Shown here one piece after another: positions 28,610 through 36,797 of a stretch of 39,439 bases of DNA (position 1 is the first letter of the stretch; each line of letters starts with the position of its first letter). Below the pieces are notes generated by a model. That model did not search any database. It worked only from the letters and a program-made list of their open reading frames with translations, and was not told the DNA's origin. Made by a program: the position numbers and the translations under genes. Source of the DNA: an uncultured Roseburia sp. GTDB taxonomy: Bacteria; Bacillota; Clostridia; Lachnospirales; Lachnospiraceae. The stretch lies in contig CANDCP010000030.1 in NCBI GenBank assembly GCA_947383215.1, forward strand, positions 1 to 39,439. The letters run 5' to 3'.

Positions 28610-31277
28610 ATTCTTTTACGGTAACGGTGAATTTCTTTTTTACGCCGTTTGCTGTAACGGTGATTTTTGCTTTTCCAATGCCCTTTGCCGTTACCTGTCC
28701 CTTTTTCGATACGGTTGCCACCGCCTTATTATTCGATTTATAAGAAATTTTCTTCGCCGGCGTCGCGGTTGCGCGAATTTTAATTTTTTTGCCGACAGTC
28801 AATGTCGCTTTTGATTTCTTTAATTTCAGCGACGGTTTTTTTACGGTAACGGTGCATTTTACGGTAACGCCTTTGTATGTGGCGGAAATTGTTGTCTTTC
28901 CTTTTTTCCTCGCCGTGATTTTGCCGTTTTTGACAGAGGCAATTTTTGGATTGCTGGAAATCCATGTTACGGCTGTTCCTGAGAGCTTCGTGCCGTTAGC
29001 GGCAGCCGAGATCGTGAGCGTCTTCTTTCCCTTAGTATAGAGGGTCACGGTCGTATTTGTCAGAGACAGATTCGTGGAAGAAGACTGGGAAGCTTTCAGC
29101 TGCTTTAGCGCGGCCTCCGCGCTTGTCAGGACATCATAGTTAATAACCAGGGCCTTCTGATCGTTTGTCAGCGCATTGTAGGCGTTTCGCGCCTTGATAA
29201 TATTAGGCTCGTTGCTTAAGGTGATGCTTCCGATCTGTGAGATGGCGTCAATTACAGCGGATGCGGCAAGATTGTCCGCCTCGTCTTTTTGGGCCTTGTC
29301 AAACGCAGCCTTCATGTCGGCATAAGAGCGTTCCGCATTTGTCAGAACGTCATAGTTTGTGACAAGAGCCTTCTGTTCGGAAGTCAACGCGTTGTAAGCC
29401 GTTCTTGCGATACGGATATCTTCTTCGCTGTTTAAAGTGATAAATCCGATCCGCTCGATTTTAGTCATAACAGAATTTGCGGCAGCGCGGTTTGCTTCCT
29501 CCTGGTCGTCCGGCGTCCCTGTTCCGTTTTTCAGCTCGTCAAGCTTCTGTTCCGCCGCCGTCAGCGTCGTGTAATTGCGCACAAGCGCTTTCTGGTCGGC
29601 AGTCAGCGCGTTGTAGGCGTTTCTCGCACGTACAATCGAGCTTTCGCTTTCTAAGGTTACGTTTCCGATCTGAGAGATCAGGTCGGATACGGCGGAAGCC
29701 GCCAATTTATCGGCCTCGGCTTTTTCTGCATTTTCAAACGCTTCCTTCAATTCCTGGTGCCTTTTTTCCGCGCTTGTTAAAACGTCGTAATTTGTAACGT
29801 AAAGCTTTTGCGTATCGGTCAATGCATTATAAGCATTCCTTGCGTTTTGGATATCCTCTTCGCTGTCTAACGTGATATATCCGAGCTGTTCTATTTTAAT
29901 CATGACAAGGTTTGCGGCGGCGCGGTCCTGTTTTTCCTGCTCGTCGAGTTCCTGCTGCTCTTTCAGGCGTCTGAGCGTGTCTTCCGCAGAGCTTAGAATC
30001 GTGTAGTTGGTTACGAGTCTTTTCTGATCGGATGTTAACGCGTTATAGGCGTTTCTTGCGTTATTGATGGCGATTTCGCTTTCTAAGGTTACGTTTCCGA
30101 TCAGGGAAATGCTGTCCATTACGGCGGTGGCTGCAATCTTATCGGCCTCGGCTTTTTCCGCGTTTTCAAACGCCTCTTTTAATTCGGCGTAAGTCGATTC
30201 CGCGTTTGTCAGAACGTCATAATTTGTGACAAGATCTTTCTGCTCCTTGGTTAATGCTTCATAGGCGCTTCTTGCATTGCTGATCAACGTCTCGCTTTCC
30301 AGGGTTACGTTTCCGATCAGTGAGATTTTATCCATAACGTTTTTGGCCGCGGCCTGATTTTCCTTATCTTTTTCATCAGGAGGCAAATTTTCCTGTTTCA
30401 GTTCCGCGAGTTTTTGTTCCGCTTCGATTAACAGGGTGTAATTCGTTACAAGCGCCCGCTGCGCCGGGGTCAGATCATTATAGGCTTCCCTCGCTTTAGT
30501 AATATACGGTTCGCTTTCTAAAGTTACGAATCCAATTTGAGAAATCAGGGTAACGACTTTGTTCGCGATAACTGCGTCCGTGTTATCCTGTTTTTCGTTA
30601 AACTGGATATTGTTTGCCGCTGCAAAGGATTCGGCATAGGAACCCTTCGGGGCGATAATCGTCAGATTCGGGTCGCATCCTTCAAAGACCTTGGAGCCGA
30701 TCGACGTTACGGATGCCGGAATCGTAATTTCCTTTAAGGATGAGCAGGACATAAACGCTTCATCCTCTAAAACGGCGACGCCGTCGGGCAGAATAACGCT
30801 GGAGAGATTTGTACAGCCGCCGAAAGCTTCCAGCATGATCGCGTGGACTGAAGCGGGAATAGAAACGCTCGTTAATCCTCTGCACCCGTAGAAAGTATAT
30901 GGGGCGATCGTATCGACGCCTTCCGGAATGGTAATGTTTTTTAAGCTGCTGCAGCCCTCGAACGCCATAGAGCCGATCGATTTTATGGTAACCGGCATGG
31001 AAATATCGGTCATAGCAGCGTTTCCGCTGAACGCCTCGTAGCCGATTTCCGTTACGACAGTTCCTTCTATTGTATTAGGTATATTTATATTCTGGTCAGA
31101 ACCCTTATAAGCCGTGACGCAGCCTGTCGCTGCTTCAAACGCAAAATCGCTTTCCATAGAGTAGGCAACGCCGGCGTGTACGGCTTCGGTATACCGAAAA
31201 TCCGGCGCGGCAGAGATACTTAAGGAGAGGATAAGAGCTCCTGCGACCAGTTTTGGAGCAAGTGTTCTTCTTTGCAT
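28608..31277 (-). CDS. Secreted BspA-LRR protein with seven helical repeats and Big_2 tail
   Basis: An 889-aa exported protein. Signal peptide: MQRRTLAPKLVAGALILSLS, cleaved near AVHA. Residues about 54-230 are LRR_5 (BspA-type) repeats. Residues 240-729 hold seven tandem repeats of about 72 residues, each reading like VMDKISLIGNVTLESE, then ARNAYNALT.DQK.LVTNYDVLT.AE, then a charged helix of variable length. Residues about 735-889 are two basic Big_2-like domains (VTWISSNPKIASVKNGKITA; SYKSNNKAVATVSKKGQVTA). There is no LPXTG or SLH anchor; the basic Big_2 tail may hold it to the wall. ATG 31277 is chosen because AGAGG sits eight bases upstream; an in-frame ATG at 31295 lacks such a site. 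It is divergent to the glucanase gene. Confidence 0.87.
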   Translation of the reverse strand: MQRRTLAPKLVAGALILSLSISAAPDFRYTEAVHAGVAYSMESDFAFEAATGCVTAYKGSDQNINIPNTIEGTVVTEIGYEAFSGNAAMTDISMPVTIKSIGSMAFEGCSSLKNITIPEGVDTIAPYTFYGCRGLTSVSIPASVHAIMLEAFGGCTNLSSVILPDGVAVLEDEAFMSCSSLKEITIPASVTSIGSKVFEGCDPNLTIIAPKGSYAESFAAANNIQFNEKQDNTDAVIANKVVTLISQIGFVTLESEPYITKAREAYNDLTPAQRALVTNYTLLIEAEQKLAELKQENLPPDEKDKENQAAAKNVMDKISLIGNVTLESETLISNARSAYEALTKEQKDLVTNYDVLTNAESTYAELKEAFENAEKAEADKIAATAVMDSISLIGNVTLESEIAINNARNAYNALTSDQKRLVTNYTILSSAEDTLRRLKEQQELDEQEKQDRAAANLVMIKIEQLGYITLDSEEDIQNARNAYNALTDTQKLYVTNYDVLTSAEKRHQELKEAFENAEKAEADKLAASAVSDLISQIGNVTLESESSIVRARNAYNALTADQKALVRNYTTLTAAEQKLDELKNGTGTPDDQEEANRAAANSVMTKIERIGFITLNSEEDIRIARTAYNALTSEQKALVTNYDVLTNAERSYADMKAAFDKAQKDEADNLAASAVIDAISQIGSITLSNEPNIIKARNAYNALTNDQKALVINYDVLTSAEAALKQLKASQSSSTNLSLTNTTVTLYTKGKKTLTISAAANGTKLSGTAVTWISSNPKIASVKNGKITARKKGKTTISATYKGVTVKCTVTVKKPSLKLKKSKATLTVGKKIKIRATATPAKKISYKSNNKAVATVSKKGQVTAKGIGKAKITVTANGVKKKFTVTVKE
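29091..30560 (-). repeat. Seven tandem ~216-bp coding repeats
   Basis: In-frame repeats encoding about 72 residues each; starts near codons for NKVVTLISQIG, NVMDKISLIG, AVMDSISLIG, LVMIKIEQLG, AVSDLISQIG, SVMTKIERIG and AVIDAISQIG. Odd and even copies differ in the spacer (FENAEKAEAD type against short Gly/Gln types), which suggests duplication of larger units. The length makes recombination-driven copy-number change likely. Confidence 0.85.
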
Positions 31278-31474
31278 GATGGATACCTCTTTCATTCATC
31301 TTTTTATTTGCTTTTTACTATGTAGTTCGTGGTTAATGGATAATTTAATTCTATCCTACCATAAATAAAGAAGATTGCAATGCCTGTGCGGGCAGGCACA
31401 AGAAAAATGAAATAAGAAGTAAAAAAAGTTACGTTTTGAGAAAAAAAATTGGATTGCGGTTTATCGCGGTTTTT

Positions 31475-31489
31475 TGTAAACTGTTTACA
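31475..31489. promoter_or_regulatory. Perfect palindrome, likely operator of the glucanase gene
   Basis: TGTAAAC-T-GTTTACA, a perfect 7-bp inverted repeat with one central base, 83 bases upstream of the glucanase start. It resembles LacI/CcpA-type operators but has an odd-length centre without CG. The 294-base divergent gap (31278-31571) also holds AT-rich promoter-like sequence; I could not fix -10 and -35 boxes with confidence. Confidence 0.55.
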
Positions 31490-31571
31490 GTGGTTATTTC
31501 GGATAATAAGTGATTGTGTGGAGAAAGTTTTTATGGGAGAACGATTAAATTTTAAAAACAGGGAGGTCAAA

Positions 31572-33572
31572 ATGAAGCACATAAAAAACCGAAAAAATCA
31601 TTTGCTGGCGGGAATATTTTTATGTCTTTCCGCTGCATTGTGTCTGTTTTTCATGTTGGGGATGAGCGGCAGAACACAGGCGGCAGAGACAGTGATCGGA
31701 TCGACGGCAGATTATTCCGTAAAAGTGACGGAGGGGGCGAGTTCGGGCTGTAAGGTTATTTTTGAGTCCACAAAAGACGCGCAGTACGTAATTGCCCATT
31801 ATAAGGTGAATAACGGGGACGGGCAGAATGTAGGTATGACGGGAAGCGGCAAGAGCTGGGAGCTTTCGCTCGGTTCCGCGAAAAGCGGCGACATTGTTGA
31901 GATATCATTTACATATAATGTCGGCACTCAATATGATAGTGAAGTGATGACATATACCGTAGGATCGTCTCTTAATACGAGGATTGAGGCGGAGTCCTAC
32001 ACGAGCATGTCGGGCGTTGTGAAGGAAGGAACACAGATTCGCGGCCTGGGTGCGAACGACTGGATGCGTTATCAGATGCCGGTGAGCGAGGCGGGAAAAT
32101 ATCGCATTGCGGTACATGGAAAATCGGCGGGCGCGTCGGACGGAAAGATTATATTCAGAGACGAAAACGGACGCATTGCGAGTGTGGGGATACGCAGCGG
32201 CGGTTCGGATTTCGCGAATTATGACAGCGAGACTTTTGAGCTGACGGCCGGGGAAAAGCAGCTTACAGCGATTGTAGTGGCGGGGGACATTACGGTTGAC
32301 TGGTTTGAGCTTCGTCCGGTTCAAAGCGGCGGAAACAGGCCGGATCCGGGTCTGCCGGACGATACGGAGTTTGATCCGGAGATTCCTACCGAGGTGGAGC
32401 CGCCGGAGCAGGATACGACAATTGAGAAACAGAAGGATAAGATTATTTTCCAGCTGAACAATAAGACGGGCGGAAAATACAGCGACGATCAGATTTACTG
32501 GAGTATACTGGGATACGACTGGAATACAGGAAAATTGTGCTATGTTGACGCGCAAGGAAATCTGATACCGGCGACGGCGGATCTGAATACAATTCAGGTG
32601 GGCGACCGGATGTGCGCAAAGATCTATAATACGCTTGCCGAGAATAAGCATGTGTACATGCCGAGTATTCAGTCGGGAAGAATGTATATAAGTTACGGAG
32701 AGCCGGTTTATATTACGATCAATCAGGCTTCAAATGGGGTTACCGGATTTGCGGGACCGGATTTGAATAATCCTGGCGATCCGAACGCGCATGTTTTATT
32801 CGAATTTATGGAATTTACGATCGGAAGCAATATCGGTAAGGAGAATGCGAATGCGGTAGAATATTGGGGAAATACCACAAGAGTTGATAATTTCTGCTTC
32901 CCGGTAGTCACAAGGCTGATCGGTGAAAACGGCGAGGACGCCGGAAAACATTATGATGTATTTGACAAGATGGTGGGAGATTTGGGCAGCAGAGCCGCGT
33001 TGTTTGCGAAGTTTAAGTCCGAAGCTCCGGATGAATTTAAGGATTTGGCGGAGACATACCGTATCATAGCGCCGTGTAAGGGCAGCTTTAACGAGGGCAA
33101 AGAAAACGGAGATTATTTCCAGAGCTACATCGATGCGTTCTGGGATAAATATTCCAGAGAGGATTTGCAGTTCGAGTGCGAGGGCGGTAAATTTACAGCC
33201 CGCGTAAACGGAGACGTCTTAAACTTCACGGAAGAGAGAAGCAAGCAGACGGGAACCGTGAAAAAGCCGAATACGCAGGAAGTACTCGAAGGAAAGGGAG
33301 CTTTTGATTCTGGTTCGTCAATTGAAAAGGTGCTGGAGGCGCAGCTGTGCGCGGCATTTAACAGAGGCGTTGCGCTTCATCCGGAAAATTGGTATAAGCC
33401 GGAAATGTATTATCAGGATTCGTCCGTGCCATGTAATTATTATTCCAAATTCTGGCATGAGCACAGTGTCAACGGGCATGCGTACGGGTTCTGCTATGAC
33501 GATGTATTTGACCAGGCGACGTTGCTGCACTTCACAAATCCAACATCACTTATTATTGATTTACGGTGGTAG
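31572..33572 (+). CDS. Secreted GH64 beta-1,3-glucanase with CBM56 and CBM6 modules
   Basis: A 666-aa secreted enzyme. Signal peptide residues about 1-36 (LLAGIFLCLSAALCLFFMLG). Residues about 37-128 look like CBM56 (YSVKVTEG ... VIAHYKVNNGDGQNVGMTGSGKSWEL ... FTYNVGTQYDSE). Residues about 134-252 look like CBM6 (IEAESYTSM ... GLGANDWMRYQMPV ... DWFELRPV). An acidic Pro-rich linker leads to GH64 (about 287-666). By comparison with known GH64 enzymes Glu414 (FMEFTIGSN) and Asp439 (TRVDNFCFP) are the likely catalytic pair. The predicted action is cleavage of beta-1,3-glucan (laminarin, curdlan, yeast wall), typically to pentaose. ATG 31572 follows GGGAGG. It ends in a strong terminator. Confidence 0.88.
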   Translation: MKHIKNRKNHLLAGIFLCLSAALCLFFMLGMSGRTQAAETVIGSTADYSVKVTEGASSGCKVIFESTKDAQYVIAHYKVNNGDGQNVGMTGSGKSWELSLGSAKSGDIVEISFTYNVGTQYDSEVMTYTVGSSLNTRIEAESYTSMSGVVKEGTQIRGLGANDWMRYQMPVSEAGKYRIAVHGKSAGASDGKIIFRDENGRIASVGIRSGGSDFANYDSETFELTAGEKQLTAIVVAGDITVDWFELRPVQSGGNRPDPGLPDDTEFDPEIPTEVEPPEQDTTIEKQKDKIIFQLNNKTGGKYSDDQIYWSILGYDWNTGKLCYVDAQGNLIPATADLNTIQVGDRMCAKIYNTLAENKHVYMPSIQSGRMYISYGEPVYITINQASNGVTGFAGPDLNNPGDPNAHVLFEFMEFTIGSNIGKENANAVEYWGNTTRVDNFCFPVVTRLIGENGEDAGKHYDVFDKMVGDLGSRAALFAKFKSEAPDEFKDLAETYRIIAPCKGSFNEGKENGDYFQSYIDAFWDKYSREDLQFECEGGKFTARVNGDVLNFTEERSKQTGTVKKPNTQEVLEGKGAFDSGSSIEKVLEAQLCAAFNRGVALHPENWYKPEMYYQDSSVPCNYYSKFWHEHSVNGHAYGFCYDDVFDQATLLHFTNPTSLIIDLRW

Positions 33573-33606
33573 TAGAAAATTTTTATAAACGATAGATGTA
33601 AAACCG

Positions 33607-33647
33607 AACCCAAAGAGACGGAAAGGGGCTGTCTCTTTGGGTTTTTT
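33607..33647 (+). terminator. Rho-independent terminator after the glucanase gene
   Basis: A 13-bp stem AACCCAAAGAGAC/GTCTCTTTGGGTT with T6 following the GGG arm. Confidence 0.92.
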
Positions 33648-33696
33648 GTATAGGACTTGACATGCCGTGGTAGAATATTTCCAGAGGTGGATAAAG

Positions 33697-34581
33697 ATGG
33701 AATGGAAAGAGATCGCATTAGAGGACGGAACATGGATAACGCAGAAAATGAGAGAGGATGACCGCAGGGGATGCGAGTACAGCTTCTGTAATAATTTTAT
33801 CTGGCGTAATGTCTATAAAGTGCTGGTAACGGAGCTTTGCGGCTGTTGTATTATAAAGTTTGACGCGGGGGGAGAGGAATGTTTTGCGTTTCCGATTGGC
33901 GGCGGGGACAAACGGCGGGCGATCGAGCTGCTGATAGAGGAAGCGGACGGGAAGAAGCTTTGTTTGGACAGCCTTTTGACACAGGATAAAGAACTGCTGG
34001 AAAAATGGTTTCCGGGGCAGTTTTCTGTCAGCGAGGAGAGGGACGGATTTGATTATCTCTACACCGTGGAAAAGCTGACAAGTCTTGCCGGAAAGAAGCT
34101 GCACGGCAAGAGAAATCATATTGCAAGATTTAAAGAGAGTAATGATTGGCGCTACGAGCCGATGACGTCAGAAAATAAGACGGAGTGCCTTGTGATGAAC
34201 AGACGCTGGTGCGACAGGCAGCAGTGCAAATGGAACCGCTCGATGGAAGACGAATTTTGTGCCGTGCAGGAGGCCATCGAGCATTTTGAGGAGCTTTCCC
34301 TCGTGGGCGGCGTGCTGTATTCGGGGGAGGAGATCGTAGCGTTTACAATCGGGGAGCCGTTAAATTCCGATACGTTTGTGGTGCATATTGAAAAGGCGTT
34401 TCCCGATATCCAGGGGGCGTATCCGATGATCAACCAGCAGTTTGTGGAACATGAATGCCAGAATTTTACTTATGTAAACAGGGAGGAGGATACGGGGGCG
34501 GAGGGACTCCGCCGCGCTAAGCTTTCGTACTATCCGGATATCCTGTTGGAGAAATTTTCTGCAAAATATATTGGAGAGTAG
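33697..34581 (+). CDS. DUF2156 (phosphatidylglycerol lysyltransferase C-terminal-like) protein
   Basis: A 294-aa soluble protein of the GNAT-like DUF2156/LPG synthase C-terminal fold. Signatures: SFCNNFIWRNVYKV, CFAFPIGGGDKRRAIELL, DYLYTVEKLTSLAGKKLHGKRNHIARF, the acceptor-like GGVLYSGEEIVAFTIGEPLNSDTFVVHIEKAF and YPMINQQFVEHE ... FTYVNREEDTGAEGLRRAKLSYYPD. In MprF the related domain transfers lysine from Lys-tRNA to lipid; in stand-alone members the substrate is unknown. ATG 33697 after AGGTGG is preferred over 33667. A GNAT gene follows four bases after the stop, so both form one unit. Confidence 0.88.
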   Translation: MEWKEIALEDGTWITQKMREDDRRGCEYSFCNNFIWRNVYKVLVTELCGCCIIKFDAGGEECFAFPIGGGDKRRAIELLIEEADGKKLCLDSLLTQDKELLEKWFPGQFSVSEERDGFDYLYTVEKLTSLAGKKLHGKRNHIARFKESNDWRYEPMTSENKTECLVMNRRWCDRQQCKWNRSMEDEFCAVQEAIEHFEELSLVGGVLYSGEEIVAFTIGEPLNSDTFVVHIEKAFPDIQGAYPMINQQFVEHECQNFTYVNREEDTGAEGLRRAKLSYYPDILLEKFSAKYIGE

Positions 34582-34585
34582 AGCA

Positions 34586-35461
34586 ATGCGGGATGATGTG
34601 GAGATTGTATTTGCAGACCGTGAAATGATACCGGACTTAAAAGAGCTTTGGATGGAAGCGTTTGAAGACGACAGAGAGTATGTGGATTTTTATTTTGCAA
34701 ACAGGTTTGCGCGGAAGAATATGCTGGTGATGGCGGCGCAGGGCCGTCCGCTATCTATGGTAAGCCTGCTGCCGGCATATCTGCACTGCGCGCGGGGGCG
34801 CGTGAAGGCGCGCTATATTTACGCGGTTGCCACAAAAAGAGAGTACCGCCGTCTCGGGTATGCCGGGAGGCTTCTGAGAGAGGGGTATGAGAGGATAGGG
34901 GAGCCGTTTTTTTTAGAACCGGCGGACGCACGCCTCGCGGCATACTATCGGAAAATCGGATTCTATGACGCTTTTAGAATAGCGGAATATGAGTTAAAAG
35001 CGGGCGAAGAGATGGCTGGACTTATCAGAGCGGCGGAGCTTTGCGCATTTTCGGACGAAGACAAAGGAGCGGCGGCCGGGCGTTATGGGGTTCTTTCAGT
35101 AACGCCGGAGGAATATAAACGTATTCGCGACGACCGTTTTTGCGGCGGCGGTTATGTGGAGTGGGACAGGGAAGCGATCGCCTATGCGCTGCTTGAGAAT
35201 GATTTCTGCGGGGGATACGCTTATAAGGTTCTCCATGGCGGCGGGGAAGATCTCATACTGTTTCGCATGGAGGAAGGAACGCTTCGGGTTATTGAGACGA
35301 CGCTTGGCGACCGGGATTTGACAGGCCTGATTCAGAAACTGCGTCTGAGCCCCGACCGGATATTTGTGCGCCGCCCTGCGTCGGAAAGGGGCGAAGGTTT
35401 TGGTATGATTTACGGGAATGATATGGTAGAAAACGGATATTTGAATCTGACATTGGATTAA
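34586..35461 (+). CDS. GNAT-family N-acetyltransferase
   Basis: A 291-aa protein with an N-terminal GNAT domain: EIVFADREMIPDLKELWMEAF, then the acetyl-CoA loop AVATKREYRRLGYAGRLLREGYERI (R-R-x-G-x-A form) and EPADARLAAYYRKIGFYDAF. The C-terminal half (about 150-291) resembles the sterol-carrier-like extension found in Eis-type and similar long GNATs. The substrate is unknown. It follows the DUF2156 gene with GGAG ten bases upstream and is probably co-translated. It is the last host-type gene before the mobile element. Confidence 0.87.
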   Translation: MRDDVEIVFADREMIPDLKELWMEAFEDDREYVDFYFANRFARKNMLVMAAQGRPLSMVSLLPAYLHCARGRVKARYIYAVATKREYRRLGYAGRLLREGYERIGEPFFLEPADARLAAYYRKIGFYDAFRIAEYELKAGEEMAGLIRAAELCAFSDEDKGAAAGRYGVLSVTPEEYKRIRDDRFCGGGYVEWDREAIAYALLENDFCGGYAYKVLHGGGEDLILFRMEEGTLRVIETTLGDRDLTGLIQKLRLSPDRIFVRRPASERGEGFGMIYGNDMVENGYLNLTLD

Positions 35462-35508
35462 ATCGGACAGGCTGTGAGCTGCGAGCGTAAATTTAGTGGG
35501 GCGGATGA

Positions 35509-35551
35509 TTGACAAAATGGATTTTATAAGATAAACTAAAAGAATAGTTTA
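35509..35551 (+). promoter_or_regulatory. Regulated-looking promoter with no gene behind it
   Basis: TTGACA at 35509-35514, 17-bp spacer, TAAACT at 35532-35537. A perfect inverted repeat TAAACTA-N6-TAGTTTA (35532-35551) overlaps the -10. A second, extended -10 promoter-like TGGTATAAT lies at 35596-35604. Both point at the terminator at 35613, beyond which the next gene is on the other strand. Confidence 0.5.
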
Positions 35552-35612
35552 ATGTAAAAAAATTTTCAAAAATGGAACCAATTTGAGGAATAATATGGTA
35601 TAATGTTGACAG

Positions 35613-35656
35613 AAAGCCCCGTATTGCTTGATTTTCCGGCAATACGGGGCTTTTTT
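35613..35656 (+). terminator. Strong terminator at the element junction
   Basis: A perfect 15-bp stem AAAGCCCCGTATTGC/GCAATACGGGGCTTT with an 11-nt loop and T-run (35651-35656). It sits five bases before the integrase stop codon and may mark or overlap the attachment site. Confidence 0.85.
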
Positions 35657-35660
35657 GTTA

Positions 35661-36662
35661 CTAATTCGTTATTAGTTCAATGTTCATTTTGAGTTCTTCT
35701 ATATTTTTATGGGTGTAAACCCGTTCACCCGTCCCTTTCGACTTATGCCCCATAATTCGATCAATACACACCTTGTTTGCCCCAGCAGAATCAAGGCGGC
35801 TTCTGAATGTGTGGCGGCACTCATGCGGGGTATGTTGCATTTTCAGCTTCCCCATGATTTCAGCCCACAATTCCCTATATTGTGTTTGGTTCAGCTTTTT
35901 CCCGTTGTATTCAAACAGATACCCGCTTTTTGATTGTTCAATCCTCTTTTGAACAATACTTTGAATTTTTGAATGAATGGGGACAAGTCGATTTTTCCCG
36001 GCAGCGGTTTTTGTTCCCCCGGTGATCGTTCCGGCTTCAAGGTCAACCGTTTCCGTTTTCAGGTCTATCATTTCCGAAATCCTGAATCCGGTGTAAAGGA
36101 AGAATAGGATTGAATCAACCCATTCCAATTTCTGGTTGTCCCATATCCGGGCAACTTCTTCATCCGTGAAAATCTCCTTGCTTGTTTCCGGTATTGGTGC
36201 AGAGGTAAGCAGATCGGAACAGCACTTTGAAATTATGTCCAGTTCCATAGCGAAACGGTCAAGGTGTCCGAACAAGTTTTTGATTGCCCCTTGTGTGGAA
36301 TAACCCTTTCCGCAGCTATCAATACAATCTTGCATTTGGTAAGATTTGATTTGCTTATATTTCACCTTTTCCAGCTTCACACAATGTTTGTATGCAGATT
36401 TCAGGGAACTTTGATTTGAAGCCCCCAATTTGACAGCCCGCTTTTCCAGCCACAATTTATATAGTTCCTGAAATGTGATTTTGTCCGTCTGTATATCCCA
36501 CGGATCATTATTGTATTGAGCAAGAAGGATAAGTCCTTCTTCCCGTGTGGCGGTATATCCTATGGGCTTTTGCTTCCCGGATATACCTTCCTTCACAACG
36601 TATGGTTTGCGGCGATTCCCTGATAGCTTAGTCACCGTACCATACCCATTTGGTAACTTCAT
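35661..36662 (-). CDS. int: Tyrosine recombinase / integrase
   Basis: A 333-aa site-specific recombinase. The N-terminal region (KLPNGYGTVTKLSGNRRKPYVV) is the arm-binding AP2-like domain; a SAM-like core-binding domain spans about 60-160. The catalytic domain carries the full set: Arg in FLYTGFRISEM, Lys in GGTKTAAGKNR, HxxR in HECRHTFRSRLDSAG, His in IMGHKSKGTG and Tyr in RVYTHKN. It reads toward the host junction, the usual layout for integrases next to attL. I chose ATG 36662 on the minus strand, nine bases after AAGGAAAGG; the in-frame ATG at 36671 is too near that site. Confidence 0.95.
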   Translation of the reverse strand: MKLPNGYGTVTKLSGNRRKPYVVKEGISGKQKPIGYTATREEGLILLAQYNNDPWDIQTDKITFQELYKLWLEKRAVKLGASNQSSLKSAYKHCVKLEKVKYKQIKSYQMQDCIDSCGKGYSTQGAIKNLFGHLDRFAMELDIISKCCSDLLTSAPIPETSKEIFTDEEVARIWDNQKLEWVDSILFFLYTGFRISEMIDLKTETVDLEAGTITGGTKTAAGKNRLVPIHSKIQSIVQKRIEQSKSGYLFEYNGKKLNQTQYRELWAEIMGKLKMQHTPHECRHTFRSRLDSAGANKVCIDRIMGHKSKGTGERVYTHKNIEELKMNIELITN

Positions 36663-36689
36663 AAAAATCATCCTTTCCTTGATTTTGGA

Positions 36690-36752
36690 AGGATGAAGTG
36701 GTATGATAAGTATGTGAACTGCCTATAATATCACTTCATCCTGAATTATAGG
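36690..36752. other. Two mutually exclusive inverted repeats in the integrase leader
   Basis: AGGATGAAGTG (36690-36700) pairs with CACTTCATCCT (36732-36742), extendable to about 15 bp. CCTATAAT (36722-36729) pairs with ATTATAGG (36745-36752). The two stems interleave, so only one can form. On the minus strand TATAAT (36750-36745) with CTGCAA (36774-36769) at 18 bp may be the integrase promoter. Confidence 0.55.
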
Positions 36753-36757
36753 TCACG

Positions 36758-36792
36758 TCCCGCTGGTGTTGCAGCACTGGCGGGAATTTTTT
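36758..36792 (+). terminator. Forward-strand terminator with no forward gene upstream
   Basis: Stem TCCCGCTGGTGT/GCACTGGCGGGA (three wobble pairs, TGCA loop) followed by AATTTTTT on the plus strand. Nothing on the plus strand between 35.66 and 36.76 kb codes for protein, so it ends either an unannotated RNA or antisense transcription across the integrase. Confidence 0.65.
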
Positions 36793-36797
36793 GTTTC

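Noticed and set aside
31475-31489. Calling the glucanase palindrome a CcpA cre site
   Set aside because: It lacks the central CG of the cre consensus and has an odd-length centre, so only a generic operator is claimed.
35461-35660. A tRNA 3' end as attachment site for the integrase
   Set aside because: No tRNA acceptor or T-arm sequence is visible; the junction is marked only by promoters and a terminator.
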